A DNA stretch of 64,000 bases. Origin: Progne subis subis (Eukaryota > Chordata > Aves > Passeriformes > Hirundinidae). A model generated the notes under the pieces. It was given only the letters and a program-made list of their open reading frames with translations, made no database searches and was not told where the DNA came from. Every line of letters starts with the position of its first letter. The stretch's first letter is position 1. The position numbers and the translations under genes are program-made. The DNA lies in assembly GCA_022316685.1 (NCBI GenBank), contig JAKJHU010000030.1:18312893-18376892 (forward strand). The letters are read 5' to 3'. This document shows, one piece after another, positions 1 through 11,365 of this stretch.

Positions 1-1845
1 CCCTGGTGTGCAGCTGAGAAGTGGTTTCTTTGAAAACAGAAACAGAGGAAAAAGAAAGTTATTCTGCTTGTCTTGGACATCTCATGAGTCACCAGCAGCC
101 AGCAACAGATTTGACAAGTCTTGGCTCCCCACTGCAGTGATATGAGCACTCTTTGGGTATAAATCTCTCCTCTGGAAACACAAAGGTACTGGAAGGCAAT
201 TAAATAAATCCTCACTGTGGATTGGTGAGGCTCCCCATGATGGCAGTAGGGACGCACTGGGCTCTCTGGTCAGTGGGGAGCTGGGTGGGGAGGGTGGACC
301 AAGTCTTCAGCTGTGCAGCTGGGAACAGTGCTGGGATTGCACAGGAAGAGGCTGATTTCCCATTACATGAAGGGTTTTTCCACTGCTCTGACAGGTTAAA
401 AGATGGTTAACACAGAGTGGAAGTGACCCTGTGTACTGTTCCTGGCACTGCAGTGTCAGAGGTTTGGCTCCAAAACACCCCTCTGCAACTGCTCCCCAGT
501 TCCAAATTCAGGATCTGCCTAACACAGCTGTTGAGGGTATAGAAAAGAGCCAAAGGTGATCAATCTGTACAGCTACTGAAATTGTTTCAGAAAACACAGT
601 ATTTATTTTGTTGCACACATTTCAACTGCTGCAGGCAACTGTGCACCCACAAGCCCTGTGAAAGCCAGCTCGTGGCTGGGGAGAATCTCTGTGAAGGAAT
701 TAACTGATTGCTGGATAGAGCTGAGTGAGGCTGCATGCAGGGGCAAGGGCAAAGGAAGGGAAATCCTGCTCTAAGGTTGTCCCAAAACACTAATCATGGA
801 ACTATTCTTTTGGATTGTCAGTCAAGGGACAATTTATTCTGGATAATCTAAACTGAACATTGTTGGTCTCAATAGCTTGGAGAAGAATTCTTCTGACAAA
901 TTGCAACAGTATAACATAATATTCAGCATTTTTCTAAAGCCCCAGCTCCTTGAGTTATATGATTACAGCAGAATCTCTGCTTTGGGCAAAATAAAGGAAA
1001 AAAAATAGATCTCATGATGTGACAGCTATGCAGAAAAATCTGAGGGAATCAGACATGAAGGTTCCAACATCAGAAAACTGGTAACTTTGCTCAGGTTTAG
1101 ATTTTAAGTTCAAAAGGATTTAGAATCTGTAGCCCTAAAGCTAGCCAGCATTTTATCTACTCCTAGGGGTATGGGTAGGAAGGCAGTAAGCAATGATTCT
1201 GCCATCCTCTGGAGTAGCAAACATGTGCAGTGAAATGTTCTGGGGTTTTGTTCTGGGGTAATTTTTTTTCTTTTTGGGGAGAGAGTGTTCTTTTAAACTT
1301 GTCTATGCAAAGAGCCTGAGACCTTTTCTCAAGAACAAATACTATTAAATTGCAGTGCCTTAGACAAACAGTTGGGACACTGACGGCCTCATCCAAGAAG
1401 CACTGGACAGTTTTGCATGCACAGGCATACAAAGATTCCCCCGACTAAAACCTGTGAGCTTAAATTATATAATGCTTCTGTGTTTGAATTGCAAATAATT
1501 TTTATTCTGCATCCTTGTGCCTTTACCTGATGAAGAATTCGTCACTGACAGACCTGGCATATTCATGCAGTTTTTCTGTGTTTTGTAAACAAATCCCTTG
1601 CTTGTAAAGCTCTTAAAAAATTCAATAGAAATATTTTTACTAAGTTATTTGGGCTGCACCAGATACAGCTGTGTGAAATGTGGCTTCTGATGCCACCTGT
1701 GCCCTATGAAATGCAAGTCCATAAATCATTTTAAGCTCCACTGGAATGAAAGCTCCTACATAAGCAAAAGCATGGTATTTCAGAGCTTTAATATTTGAGT
1801 TCAAATTCTGTCAGTTTTCTGCAGGGAATGAACTAGGAAACTAGG
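1..1845. other. Unique non-coding sequence, nothing recognised
   Basis: All six frames are interrupted by stops and the longest open stretches are under 90 codons. I see no transposon tail, LTR, tRNA box or tandem repeat. Read as intergenic or intronic DNA. Confidence 0.6.
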
Positions 1846-2006
1846 GTGTTTTTTGTGGTTTTTTTTTTTTTTTGTTTTTTTTGTTTGTTTGTTTGTTTGT
1901 TTGTTTGTTTGTTTTTTTGGGTTTTTTGTGGGGTTTTTTTGGGTGTTTGTTTGTTTGTTGTTGTTGTTGTTTTTGTTTTGGTTGTTTTTTTTGTTTTTTT
2001 TTTTTT
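1846..2006. repeat. T-rich low-complexity tract with (GTTT)n and (GTT)n
   Basis: About 160 bases of almost only T and G. It contains runs of GTTT units around 1883-1917 and mixed GTTT and GTT units around 1941-1975, between T homopolymers. On the minus strand it is (AAAC)n and gives an artefactual lysine/asparagine/threonine-rich reading frame. It is a simple repeat, not a gene. Confidence 0.95.
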
Positions 2007-2444
2007 GACTGGCTATATACAATGACAGGAAAGACTTAGAGACGTTCAAAAGTTTAATTCCACTAACTGTCTACAGCCCAGCTACTATGTTACTCCTTTG
2101 ATCTAAAATTGTATTAACACTGAACACATTTCCTCTGAAGTTTACGACGCTACATATTTGACCATAATGACTTCCCAAACCTCTTGATGTTTTTTCCTTG
2201 TAATAATTCCTTCTTTCCTGGTAGCTTCCAACTATTTTACTTTCTGAAGGTCCAATTTTATTTTCAGGGGCACAGCTATCATACAGGGATTTAGTACCTC
2301 AATTTGCTTTTTCTAGTTCCTTTTCATACTTTCCCCTTCTTACAACTAATCCTGAGGGTCTGCAAATCCCAGGTTGGAAACTGCAGTTCTGCATTCAAAA
2401 TAAAACAATTTTTGTTTCTGCACAGCCTGCTGAGGGATACCAAG

Positions 2445-2542
2445 GGAAGGAAGGAAGGAAGGAAGGAAGGAAGGAAGGAAGGAAGGAAGGAAGGAAGGAA
2501 GGAAGGAAGGAAGGAAGGAAGGAAGGAAGGAAGGAAGGAAGG
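2445..2542. repeat. (GGAA)n tetranucleotide microsatellite, about 24 units
   Basis: An uninterrupted run of GGAA for 98 bases, flanked by unique sequence. The purine/pyrimidine strand split is complete, so it could adopt triplex structure. GGAA is also the core of ETS-factor sites. The reading frames across it (RKEG repeats on plus, LPSF on minus) are artefacts. A pure array this long is probably variable in length between individuals. Confidence 0.98.
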
Positions 2543-2796
2543 CCCAGCCTAATACATTTTATAAGGTAGTGGGACACTGTACTGCCAAATGTTCATTTAA
2601 TTTAACCTTTAATGATTAAGCCTGAAGAAATTTAGCAGTAATTTAATTCCATAGTATTTCTGAGGTTCATTTACTTCATTTGAAGTAGCTCCTTCAAATT
2701 AATTTGCTCTGGGTAAATTCTTACTGTGCTTTTCTAACCCCCTACCCCACCCTTGTGAGTTTGGTTCTTCTTTGAATCAATTCTGAATTGACTGTA

Positions 2797-2798
<2 letters not shown>

Positions 2799-2830
<32 letters not shown>
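2799..2830 (+). repeat. A32 homopolymer
   Basis: Thirty-two consecutive A. There is no AATAAA 10-30 bases upstream and no recognisable cDNA-like body, so I do not read it as a processed pseudogene tail. Confidence 0.95.
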
Positions 2831-2833
<3 letters not shown>

Positions 2834-5800
2834 AGAAGACTAGGCCTGCAGCACAGGTTTCTGCATGATAGACATTATTTCTTATGTAAAAATCATTTTC
2901 CCAGCTGGGAGGAATGACAGAGGTATATTGAGAGAGCTTTCCTTGCCATGAGCCTCACTACAGTTCAATGAGAGAGAGATTATCCCTGGAGTGTTCCATT
3001 GTGTTACGTCTGCACAAAGGTGCCAACACATGGAACCTCACCCTGTCACCCATGAAAACTAGAGTTGTAAACATTTTCTGGTCATGCCAGCTGCTTAGGA
3101 CCTTTTTAAAAAGCAAACTCACTCATGCCACATGGATGTCAGGAGGAGTGGTGTGGTGCTTTTTGTCTTCTGAGCAGATTGTCTCATTTCATTAAATAAA
3201 AATAATTTGGGAAACATCCCAGGTTGGGAAAAACCCTGTCGTTAAAACAACTCACCTTGGCTTGTCTGGGCAACTAAAGCTGTGACAATTATGTAGTGAT
3301 TTGCTACAAATACACCAAGAAATAGGCTGCAGTCATTTTCCTGTCCTAGTGAAAGGGCCGTACTATTTGAAAATGTGTGAGGAATTCCCTTAATGAAGGG
3401 CAGTGAAAGCAATCCTACACAGTGCCAGAATGACATCCCCAGTCAGAAATGAAGGTTGAGGCTGTACTGGCAGAGTTTAAGCAAAGATGCTCAAAGGGAC
3501 TTCTGAAAAAAACTCTGATTTTCTTTGCTTGTAGGGTGGGTATGTAGGTACACTGGGAACACAGCATGGATGAGATCTGCTGGGCCTGTACTCAGTCTTT
3601 GCCATTGCAGGTAATTCTGGAAACATTTCATCTGGGAGTGCCCACAAAACCTCAGCTCAAGTCATCTTTCGACACCACAACAATGTAAATGTACAAAGGA
3701 TCAAAAATTACCAGAACTACACCATGGAGGGGAAGAGAACAAGAGAGGCTGAGGAGATCATTCTTTCAATTGCAAAACCAGTCAAGTGAAAATACCCTCT
3801 CCTTCCAAGATGTGGATTACACTCTAAACTACAGAAACAACGAAAGAGAAAAAACAAACACCTGAGGTTTTAATCATCAAAAATGGAAAAAAAAAAATCC
3901 TCCAAACCTGAGGGCAAAAAAAATCCTCCAAACCAAATGATCTGATAATAATTTTTAACCCATGTTGAATGAGTTGAATGAGTAAGACTCTGAAACAAGA
4001 CATCTAGCACCTGCAGGAGAAGCAGTGTGGTTCTAGCCATCATGCCATCTTTTGCCATAGCCAACCTCTGCAGTTCCACACAAAGATGACAATTTTTTCT
4101 ATGAAGGCAAGTGACAGGTTTGGGAGACCAAGGGTGGAAGATATCTGTAGTACTTATCACAGGCAACCAGCCAGATATGGGTATGGAACAAAATAAATGT
4201 CGTAAATAAAACAGAAGCTGGTTGAGACTCAGGTGTCTGAGGACTATTCATAGCCCTGGGCTGCATCCTGACCATGATCTGTATAAATGGATACCGGTGA
4301 TGGCAGGACCTTTGCCAGTACAAGATGCAGACTGTGCCCATACTAGGCAATGGGAAGGGCAAAAGAAAAAGGAATAAACCTCCCAGTTTCCTGCAAATTC
4401 TCAATGTAGACCAAAACAAGCAAGATGCAGAATAACCCCAATCCTTACTCTATTATCAAATAATGCAGCCTTGTTTTCACTAACAAATCTGCTTAGTGGC
4501 AATTAGTCTGATTTGACCTTGGTAAGAAAGCTGTTCATTACCACAGAACTCGCGTATTCCAGCAGCCAAAATAGATTTTTAAAACCTCTTCAGCTGAAGT
4601 GTTTTGCTGTACCAAGAGACACAGAACAAGGACACTGCCATCCATCAGAACACCAGACAATATTGAGCAATTTTCACTATTAACACTTTGTGTTGTCTCC
4701 TGCAGAAATTCAGGAACTCTGAGGTGGAAAAAAGCCAATGCTAGTGACCTCTCAACCCTGGAAAAGTGAACTCCAGAAGCCTGGGAAAAAGAGAGTCAGT
4801 CGTTCTCAGAGTGCAACACAAGGCAGTCAAGTTCAATAAAGTGCAGTGAAAAGAAACAGATTCTTAAAGATATTTCAAACTTCTGTATTTCAAAACGTTC
4901 TTAAGCACAAAACACCCAGGGATATCACCAACAATGCTCCAGTATCAGCAAGATGGAGAAAACTCACATCCTTACAGTAGAAGAGTGAAAGGGGTTGAAG
5001 TTTTAGGAAGCATTTAGGAATTGTAATTTTGTGATTATAGTATAAAGAAGAAATTCTGCTGCTGTAGTTGTTTTTATCAAAGGTATCATGTACCTTTGGC
5101 CATTTACATGGCCTGCTACTGAAACCCTGGCTCAACTTACTTGCTTTCCTGCAGGCATACTCAGCAGTTTCGGTATGTGCCTGAGTTGGGCAAGGATATG
5201 CTTAGGACTGTACAAGAATTTAAGATCTCTGCTGATTAGGAATAGGCTGAGACATGCAATTAAGTGCTTTGCTGAATCATCCTTAGCAGGTTCAAATTAC
5301 CTTTCCAGAAAAGAGCCTTAACAAAATTTTTCACTCTCATGAGGAAAAGGCACATCTGATGGGTAAGGATTTGAGGTACAGTGGTGCTAGGTCATGCTAG
5401 TAAACTAGCCCTAATCTGGTAGGTTGCCTCAAAATCACTAAGTTTCCTAGGCCCTTCTAACTGAATGAAGAGACAAGTGCTTTGTGGGGCATATTCTGCC
5501 CATTTACTGGGGAACCTGCCCAATTTTGCTCATTCTTGCAGACTCTAGAAGTGTCTTTATCTCTTCTCTGACTAAAAGCAGAATAGTTTTCGCCATACCC
5601 TATAGGCTTTAATTTAGACAGAATGCATTCTGGCTGAACAGGCAAGGAGATAAACAAATTTATTCACTATCTCACATTTTGTCAGATATGATCTGCTTGT
5701 GATTAGCAGACTTTCTATTGCTTTTTTTTTTGTTTAACTACTCTGGTATAATCAACAGTCAGTTTAATTTCCTTATTTCTCAGTGGTGCTTGATTACTCC

Positions 5801-6340
5801 CTAATTTCCCCCCTCTCTCCCGCCCACCAAATCACTCCCTTTCTTCAGGCTTTCCATACATACGTGTATTTTTATAGCTTTCTCCTCATTTACCCATAAT
5901 TTCACAAGTGAGTAAAAAAGGAACTCTTTTTCAGACCAACTTCTGTAATACACAAAAGCAATTCCAATGCAAGTAGTTTATTCCAAAACCAAAACCCTGA
6001 TAAAACAACTTAGGAAGAAATGCATCCATAGGATGAACACGGAATCTGGTAGAGGAACAAGCAGTGTATGCTTTGAGAGAGATGTCACTGGGATGGGGGG
6101 CAAAACCAAGAAGAGAAAACTTCTGCTTGAGAAAAAGTTTGGTAAGGTCTGTGGAGAGCATTTGAGAAGAAAGGGAGTTGGCAGAAGGAATAATTGTCAT
6201 CTGCAAGCAATGAGCAAAGAAACTTCTTTACAATCATATCTGGTGATCCAGGGTCCAACAACAGGAACAGTTCTACATTAGGCTTACCTGGTGTGTATCC
6301 AGCAATACAAGTCCCAAAGATCTACATCTCTGATGTTTCA
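2831..6340. other. Unique non-coding sequence
   Basis: About 3.5 kb without a recognisable gene or transposon. The only internal structure I noted is a short local duplication at 3890-3934. Open reading frames are short, overlap on both strands and show no known domain. Confidence 0.55.
3890..3934. repeat. Local direct repeat of about 18 bp
   Basis: A run of A followed by TCCTCCAAACC occurs at about 3890-3908 and again at about 3916-3934, separated by a few bases. It looks like a replication-slippage duplication between A-tracts. Confidence 0.8.
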
Positions 6341-6625
6341 GAGAATCATAGACTGGGTCAGGTTGGAAGGGACCACAGTGGGTTATCTGGTCCAACTTCC
6401 CTGCTCAGAGCACATGGCACAGGATCATGTCCTAACAGTTCTGGAACATCTCCAGTGAGGGGAACTCCACACCCTCTCTGGATAATCTGTTGCAGTGCAT
6501 GGTCATCCACACAGTAAACATATTCTTACTCATATTCAAGTGGAATTTTCTGTGCATCAGTTTCTGCCCATTCCCTCTTGTCTGACTGCTTGGCACCACC
6601 CAGGGCAGCAAATACGAAAGAGCTG
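6341..6625 (-). mobile_element. CR1 LINE fragment (3' end), degraded
   Basis: Read on the minus strand this ends in the CR1 3' signature: a TTGGAAGGGACC-type block, a TCCAAC block and a terminal GATTCT-type motif next to 6341. The body carries the conserved CR1 segment encoding the last residues of ORF2, from about 6465 to 6600. It is truncated at the 5' end near 6625, where resemblance to CR1 fades. The copy is old and no open frame remains. CR1 is the dominant non-LTR retrotransposon of birds. Confidence 0.9.
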
Positions 6626-9039
6626 CTGGGCTAATAATCCCATAAATTAATTACTGCTGTCCTCTGTGAAACTAATCAGTGTTATTCTTAGTGGTCAGAG
6701 CAGAAAGGCCATTGGCCTGATTCCCAAAAGAGTAATTTCTTGCCTGCATAACCCTAAAAATTATTTTGGTAGAGATATGTGGATGATGTTATGACAGAGA
6801 GAATGACAACAAACAACATCTGCCCATCAGCAGAGATGTCCAATACCAGGAATATACTGGCACCAATCTGCTTCACAGCCAGTGATCATCTCCATCAGTT
6901 GAAGCCTTCTAAGAACAAGTCAAAAATAGTTTTTTTGATGTTAAGCTTTCCTTCAGGCATAACACTGACAAGGCAACATCTCTGCATCCCTTCTGGGCTG
7001 ATCTTATACCTGTTTTTGGGACAGGAGGATGCAAGCTGGAGCTCTGACAGCCAGCTCTTTCCACAAGCATATAAAAAGCTCAGTAAAGCAACTGCAATGG
7101 GTTCTGTAAAATAAATATTTTGAAACTGAAGTAGACAATGCCCAGATGCAAAGAGCCTACATAAATCTGTCAAAAGCCCCTAAAGTACTAATTTTGTGAA
7201 CATTAATTTCACTTGCTTTCACATAGGTGCTTGATCTTTCTCTCTACTTCTGATTGAATCAACTTTTATAGCAATCACAAAGAAAGGAAAAAAATGCAAA
7301 CTCATGGCTCGAGGTAAAGAGGAAGCATCTCTGCTTTGTTGCATCTTCTCAGCTATCACCAGTGATCATGATAATTCACTAGGGAAATGAAAACTATTTG
7401 AAAACTTGGAGTGGGGAGAAGTGATGAAGCACCAAGTGGACGTCAACTGCATTAAGAGATGGAACAGAGAAAGCTCCGTAAAATAAGCCTTCATAGAAGC
7501 TAACTACAAAGAATTGATTTGATAAAGAATGATTTGGCCATGTAAAATATTTCTTCCGGAATGAAATTTGATAACTGAACACCCCCTTAGAAAATATCAC
7601 CGTACTCAATAAGAAAAAAAAAAAAAATGCTGATACTCTTCTCTCTGTCTTGCTTGTCTCTCTAGCACTCCAAACATCTGAACTGTTCATATTCAGCAAT
7701 GATTTTTGATTCCTCTGCCAAAGTAGTTATAAGGTACTGGCCTTATTTCACTGAGGAGGAATCAAACCATAAAGCGGATTGAGTGAGCTACCTGACAGTG
7801 CACAGAACTTTGCCTGATAGGCTCATTTGATAGATATCCAGCAAAAACTGAACTGAGAATTAATCCCAGATGTCTTAAATCTGATTTGCCAGATTAAATT
7901 TTGTCAAAATTTCTACTGGGACTTAAGGACTGAGGGATAGTCACATTCCATTTACCTATCTGTAAGGCAGATGCAAGTCCAGGGCAATGCCTTGGCAATA
8001 GAAAAATGAGTACTGTCATCAGTGGTTGAATGTAGATCTGACCAACCTGGGCCTGCTCTAAATTCTTTTCAGAAAATGCTGTTAATCACTGAAGGAATAT
8101 AAGCTAGTCTTTATGGCATAAAAGACCTCTGATTATGTAAGTGAAAACTGCTCTAGGTATGACTAGAGCAACTGGATAAAACATTAGAGCAACAAAGTCA
8201 GCCATAACTCCCAGGACAACTCAGGCAGAACAACTAGCCTTGTTATGTGACACCAGTGATTGCAACACGGTGCTGACCTGTGACAGCTAGTCTCAGAGGA
8301 AGAAATCCCAGTCTTCATCATGAGGATTTAAATCCACAAGGAAAATTCCTCCTTGTGGCCTGGGAGTCTCCTGCTGCAGCCTGGCTCTTACCCAAGGTGA
8401 GAGGTGTTAGAGCTGTGCAGACCTTTGCCAGGGCACAGCAACCAGGCATCCTTCTGCATATCCACAAGGAGAAGCCAGGGCTCATTATCCAGGCTTGGGA
8501 TAATACTCCATCCCTAAATCCCACAGTTTAGTGCAGTAAACAGGTAGATCATCTAGTCTGAAGCAAAAACAGCCTTAGCAACTGCCTAAACTGCCTAGCA
8601 ACACTACTGCAGAGCAAGGCAGGAGCTGCAGGTTATCTGGATGCGGTAACTCACAAGGAAGAGCCAGCCCCAGCCAGAGCTCGGCAGCTCTAGGGCACAA
8701 ACTGAGTCTCAGCCTTGTCTCTCTCTGCCCTAGAAAGGTAGGAACGTTCTGTCAATAAAGCAATGAACATTCAAAATATGTTAAAACCTTTCCTTAAAGA
8801 TCCACTTGTCTCAGTCTCCAGCCTCAGCAGGTTGATAAACTTGCCAGGTAGACAAATTAGCAGTAAATCAAAGGTTACTGCTCACCCCCAAGACTGAGAG
8901 GTTTTTTTAATATTCAGAACACATCATCATGAGTTTGGTTTTTTTACCTTTTTTTCCTATTTACAGAAATGACTGATGGATTGTGGAACTGTTAAGGCCA
9001 TCTCAAATTCCTCATTGAAATATTCCACAGTTGTAACTT
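6626..9039. other. Unique non-coding sequence
   Basis: About 2.4 kb. No transposon signature, coding exon or RNA gene was recognised. Short reading frames near 8280-8531 lie opposite each other on both strands and have no domain. Confidence 0.55.
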
Positions 9040-9067
9040 CCCCCCCCCCCCCCCCCCCCCCCCCCCC
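9040..9067. repeat. C28 homopolymer (G28 on the minus strand)
   Basis: Twenty-eight consecutive C, followed by GCCCC. The minus strand is an obvious G-quadruplex former and the plus strand an i-motif former. Runs of this length are prone to sequencing and assembly error. Confidence 0.95.
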
Positions 9068-9475
9068 GCCCCTCCTTTGCAGTTTATAGCTTCCATAGTT
9101 GCTTTATTAACACTGCTGCAAAAGAGAAATATGACTTGGGCAGTATATTGGTGTCCATTAGTATTGCAGACTCAGTGTTATGCATCATATTGTAATGCCT
9201 CTGATACCACAGCCAAAATGGTTACAGGGTGAATGAGGCTATTAACTCCAGGGAATGTGAGAAATCTAAATTCAATGCCACTTCACCTTAAAAAACCAGT
9301 CCTTCTTGCAGGTTTGAAGCTTGCAAAACTTAAGTTAGAGCTTTCCAGGTGGAAAGCCACTCATATGAAAAGCAGCCGAAAAAAGAAGCAAACTTAGAAA
9401 TTTAAGAAAAGTGTTCACTTTGGCTGTCCAGTTGAGAGGTCTTTTTGTGGAATTCAAATTCTTGTGAAATAATTG
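9068..9475. other. Unique non-coding sequence
   Basis: About 400 bp between the C-tract and the first CR1 of the pair. Nothing recognised. Confidence 0.5.
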
Positions 9476-10052
9476 GAATGGAATGGAATGGAATGGCTCA
9501 GTTGAAAGGCGTCTTAAAATACCCATCTAGTCCAACTGCCTGACCTCTGCAGGGCTGACCAAAAGTTAAAGCATGCTATTAACTCTACTGTCCAAATGTC
9601 TCTTAAACAGTGACGGGCTTGGGGTATTGACCACCTCTCTAGAAAGTTTGTTCCGCTGTTTGACCACACTCTTGGTAAACAAATGCTTTCCAATATGAGC
9701 ACTGAGCCTCTGTTGATGCAGCTTTGGATCACTCCCACATGTCCTATCACTGCATACCAGAGAGAAGCCCTCAGTACCTCCCATTGCCTGTAGAGAACCA
9801 TGAGGTCACCCCTCAGCCTCCTCCAAACCAGAAAAGCCCAGATCCCTCAGCTGCTCCTCACAGCCTCTCACTGGCTTTGTTACCCTCCTTGGAACACACT
9901 CAAGGACCTTCACATCCTTCTTAAGTGGTGGGGCCCAGCCCTGCACACAGGGCTCCAAGACTGAGCACAGTGAGAGAATCACCTCTGCTGCCTGTCTGAT
10001 CCTGCTGGGTTTGATGCAGCCCAGGATGGGGTTTGCACTTTTGCTTGCCATA
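9476..10052 (-). mobile_element. CR1 LINE, 5'-truncated, with an ATTCC-type tail
   Basis: Minus-strand CR1 copy of about 575 bp. Its 3' end lies at 9476-9500 and consists of about four ATTCC units, unlike the ATTCTGTG-type octamers of the neighbouring copy, which suggests another CR1 subfamily. From 10051 to 9806 a residual 81-codon frame keeps CR1 thumb-domain similarity, including ILGCI and LEP..QGWAPPLKKD stretches, and then breaks. The element is truncated at the 5' end near 10052. It lies about 200 bp from, and in the same orientation as, the larger copy at 10248. Confidence 0.92.
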
Positions 10053-10322
10053 TTTTTGGAAAACTGATTGCGGTTATAAATAAAGCCATGAGGAATTGAC
10101 TATCAGTTCATCTTCTTTTACTCAACATTTGCTTTGAAAATTTAGTTTTTGAACTAAATTGTCAGGATGCCAATGTGACAGTAGGGCCATTTGAATTATA
10201 GATACAAGACTGTAATATTTCACCTTTAGACTACTACCTATTGAAATCACAGAATCACAGAATAATGAGGTTGGAAGAGACCTCTAAGGTCATCAAGTCC
10301 AACCTATGCGTTAACACCTCAA

Positions 10323-11365
10323 CTAGACTATAGCACTAAGTGCCATGTCCAGTCTTTTTTTAAACACATCCAGAGATGGTGACTCCACCACCTCCCTGGG
10401 AAGACAATTCCAGTGCTTAACTACTCTCTCAGTAATTTTTTCCTAATTTTTTCCTAATATCTAACCTGTACCTTCCCTGACGTAGCTTGAGACTGTGTCC
10501 CCTTGTTCTGTCAGTTGCTGCCCGGTGGAAGAGACCGACCCCCACCTGTCTACAGCCTCCCTTCAGGAAGTTGTAGAGAGTAATAAGGTCACCTCTAAGC
10601 CTCCTCTTCTCCAGGCTAAACAACCCCAGCTCCCTCAAACGTTCCTCATAGGGCTTGTGTTCCCAGCCCCTCACCAGCCTCGTTGCCCTCCTCTGGACAC
10701 GCTCAAGCATCTCAATATCCTTCCTAAACTGAGGGGCCCAGAACTGGACACAGTACTCAAGATGTGGTCTCACCAGTGCCGAGTACAGGGGAAGAATGAC
10801 CTCCCTACTCCTGCTGGTCACACAATTCCTAATGCAGGCCAGGATGCCATTGGCCTTCTTGGCCACCAAGGCACATTGCTGGCTCATATCCAACCGGCTG
10901 TCGACCAGCACCCCCAGGTCCCTTTCCACCTGAACACTGTCCAGCCACACTGTCCCCAGCCTGTAATGCTGTAGGGGATTTTTGTGGCCAAAATGTAGAA
11001 CTCGACACTTAGACTTTTTAAACTTCATGCTGTTGGACTCTGCCCATTCATCCAACCGATCTAGGTCTCTCTGCAGAGCCCTCCTCCCTTCCAATGGATC
11101 AACACAAGCTCCCAGCTTGGTGTCGTCTGCAAATTTACTAATGAAGGACTCCATGCCCTCATCCATGTCGTCTATAAAAATATTAAATAGAACTGGTCCC
11201 AATACAGACCCCTGAGGGACACCACTGGTGACTGGTCTCCAGCTGGATGCTGCACCATTCACCATCACTCTCTGGGCCCGGCCATCCAGCCAGTTCCTAA
11301 CCCAGGGAAGAGTGCTCCTGTCCAAGCCATGGGCTGCCAGCTTATCCAGGAGTATGCTAGATAAT
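10323..11365 (-). pseudogene. CR1 ORF2 reverse transcriptase, partial and frameshifted
   Basis: The reading frame is open from the truncation near 11365 down to 10429, over 300 codons. Counting from 11325, residues 35-43 contain the reverse-transcriptase motif SGVPQGSVL, and residues 65-68 are FADD (about 11122-11133), which carries the two catalytic aspartates. Downstream is the thumb region with LGVLVDS and a basic stretch [12 protein letters not shown]. Just before the normal C-terminus an 11-base unit is tandemly duplicated (10434-10444 and 10445-10455). This shifts the frame and stops the protein at 10429. Beyond it the original frame resumes and runs to a stop at 10323-10325. The start is absent because of 5' truncation. 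Confidence 0.93.
10434..10455 (-). repeat. 11-bp exact tandem duplication inside CR1 ORF2
   Basis: The unit AATTTTTTCCT (plus strand) occurs twice back to back. Eleven bases is not a multiple of three, so it is the direct cause of the frame break in the CR1 frame. It sits on a T6 run, a typical slippage site. Confidence 0.95.

Larger units (their letters stand above)
10248..11365 (-). mobile_element. CR1 LINE, 5'-truncated copy with reverse-transcriptase C-terminal part
   Basis: About 1.12 kb of CR1 on the minus strand. It ends at 10248 with two ATTCTGTG-type octamers, and the short 3' UTR begins after a stop at 10323-10325. The 5' end stops abruptly inside the reverse-transcriptase domain near 11365, the usual result of incomplete target-primed reverse transcription; full-length CR1 is about 4.5 kb. 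The long open frame and low decay make it the youngest-looking CR1 in the window. It cannot move by itself because the endonuclease, most of the reverse transcriptase and the promoter are missing. Confidence 0.97.

Noticed and set aside
1801..2049. Lysine/asparagine-rich minus-strand frame
   Set aside because: Translation of a GTTT/GTT simple repeat.
2304..2577. RKEG-repeat and LPSF-repeat frames
   Set aside because: Both are translations of the GGAA microsatellite.
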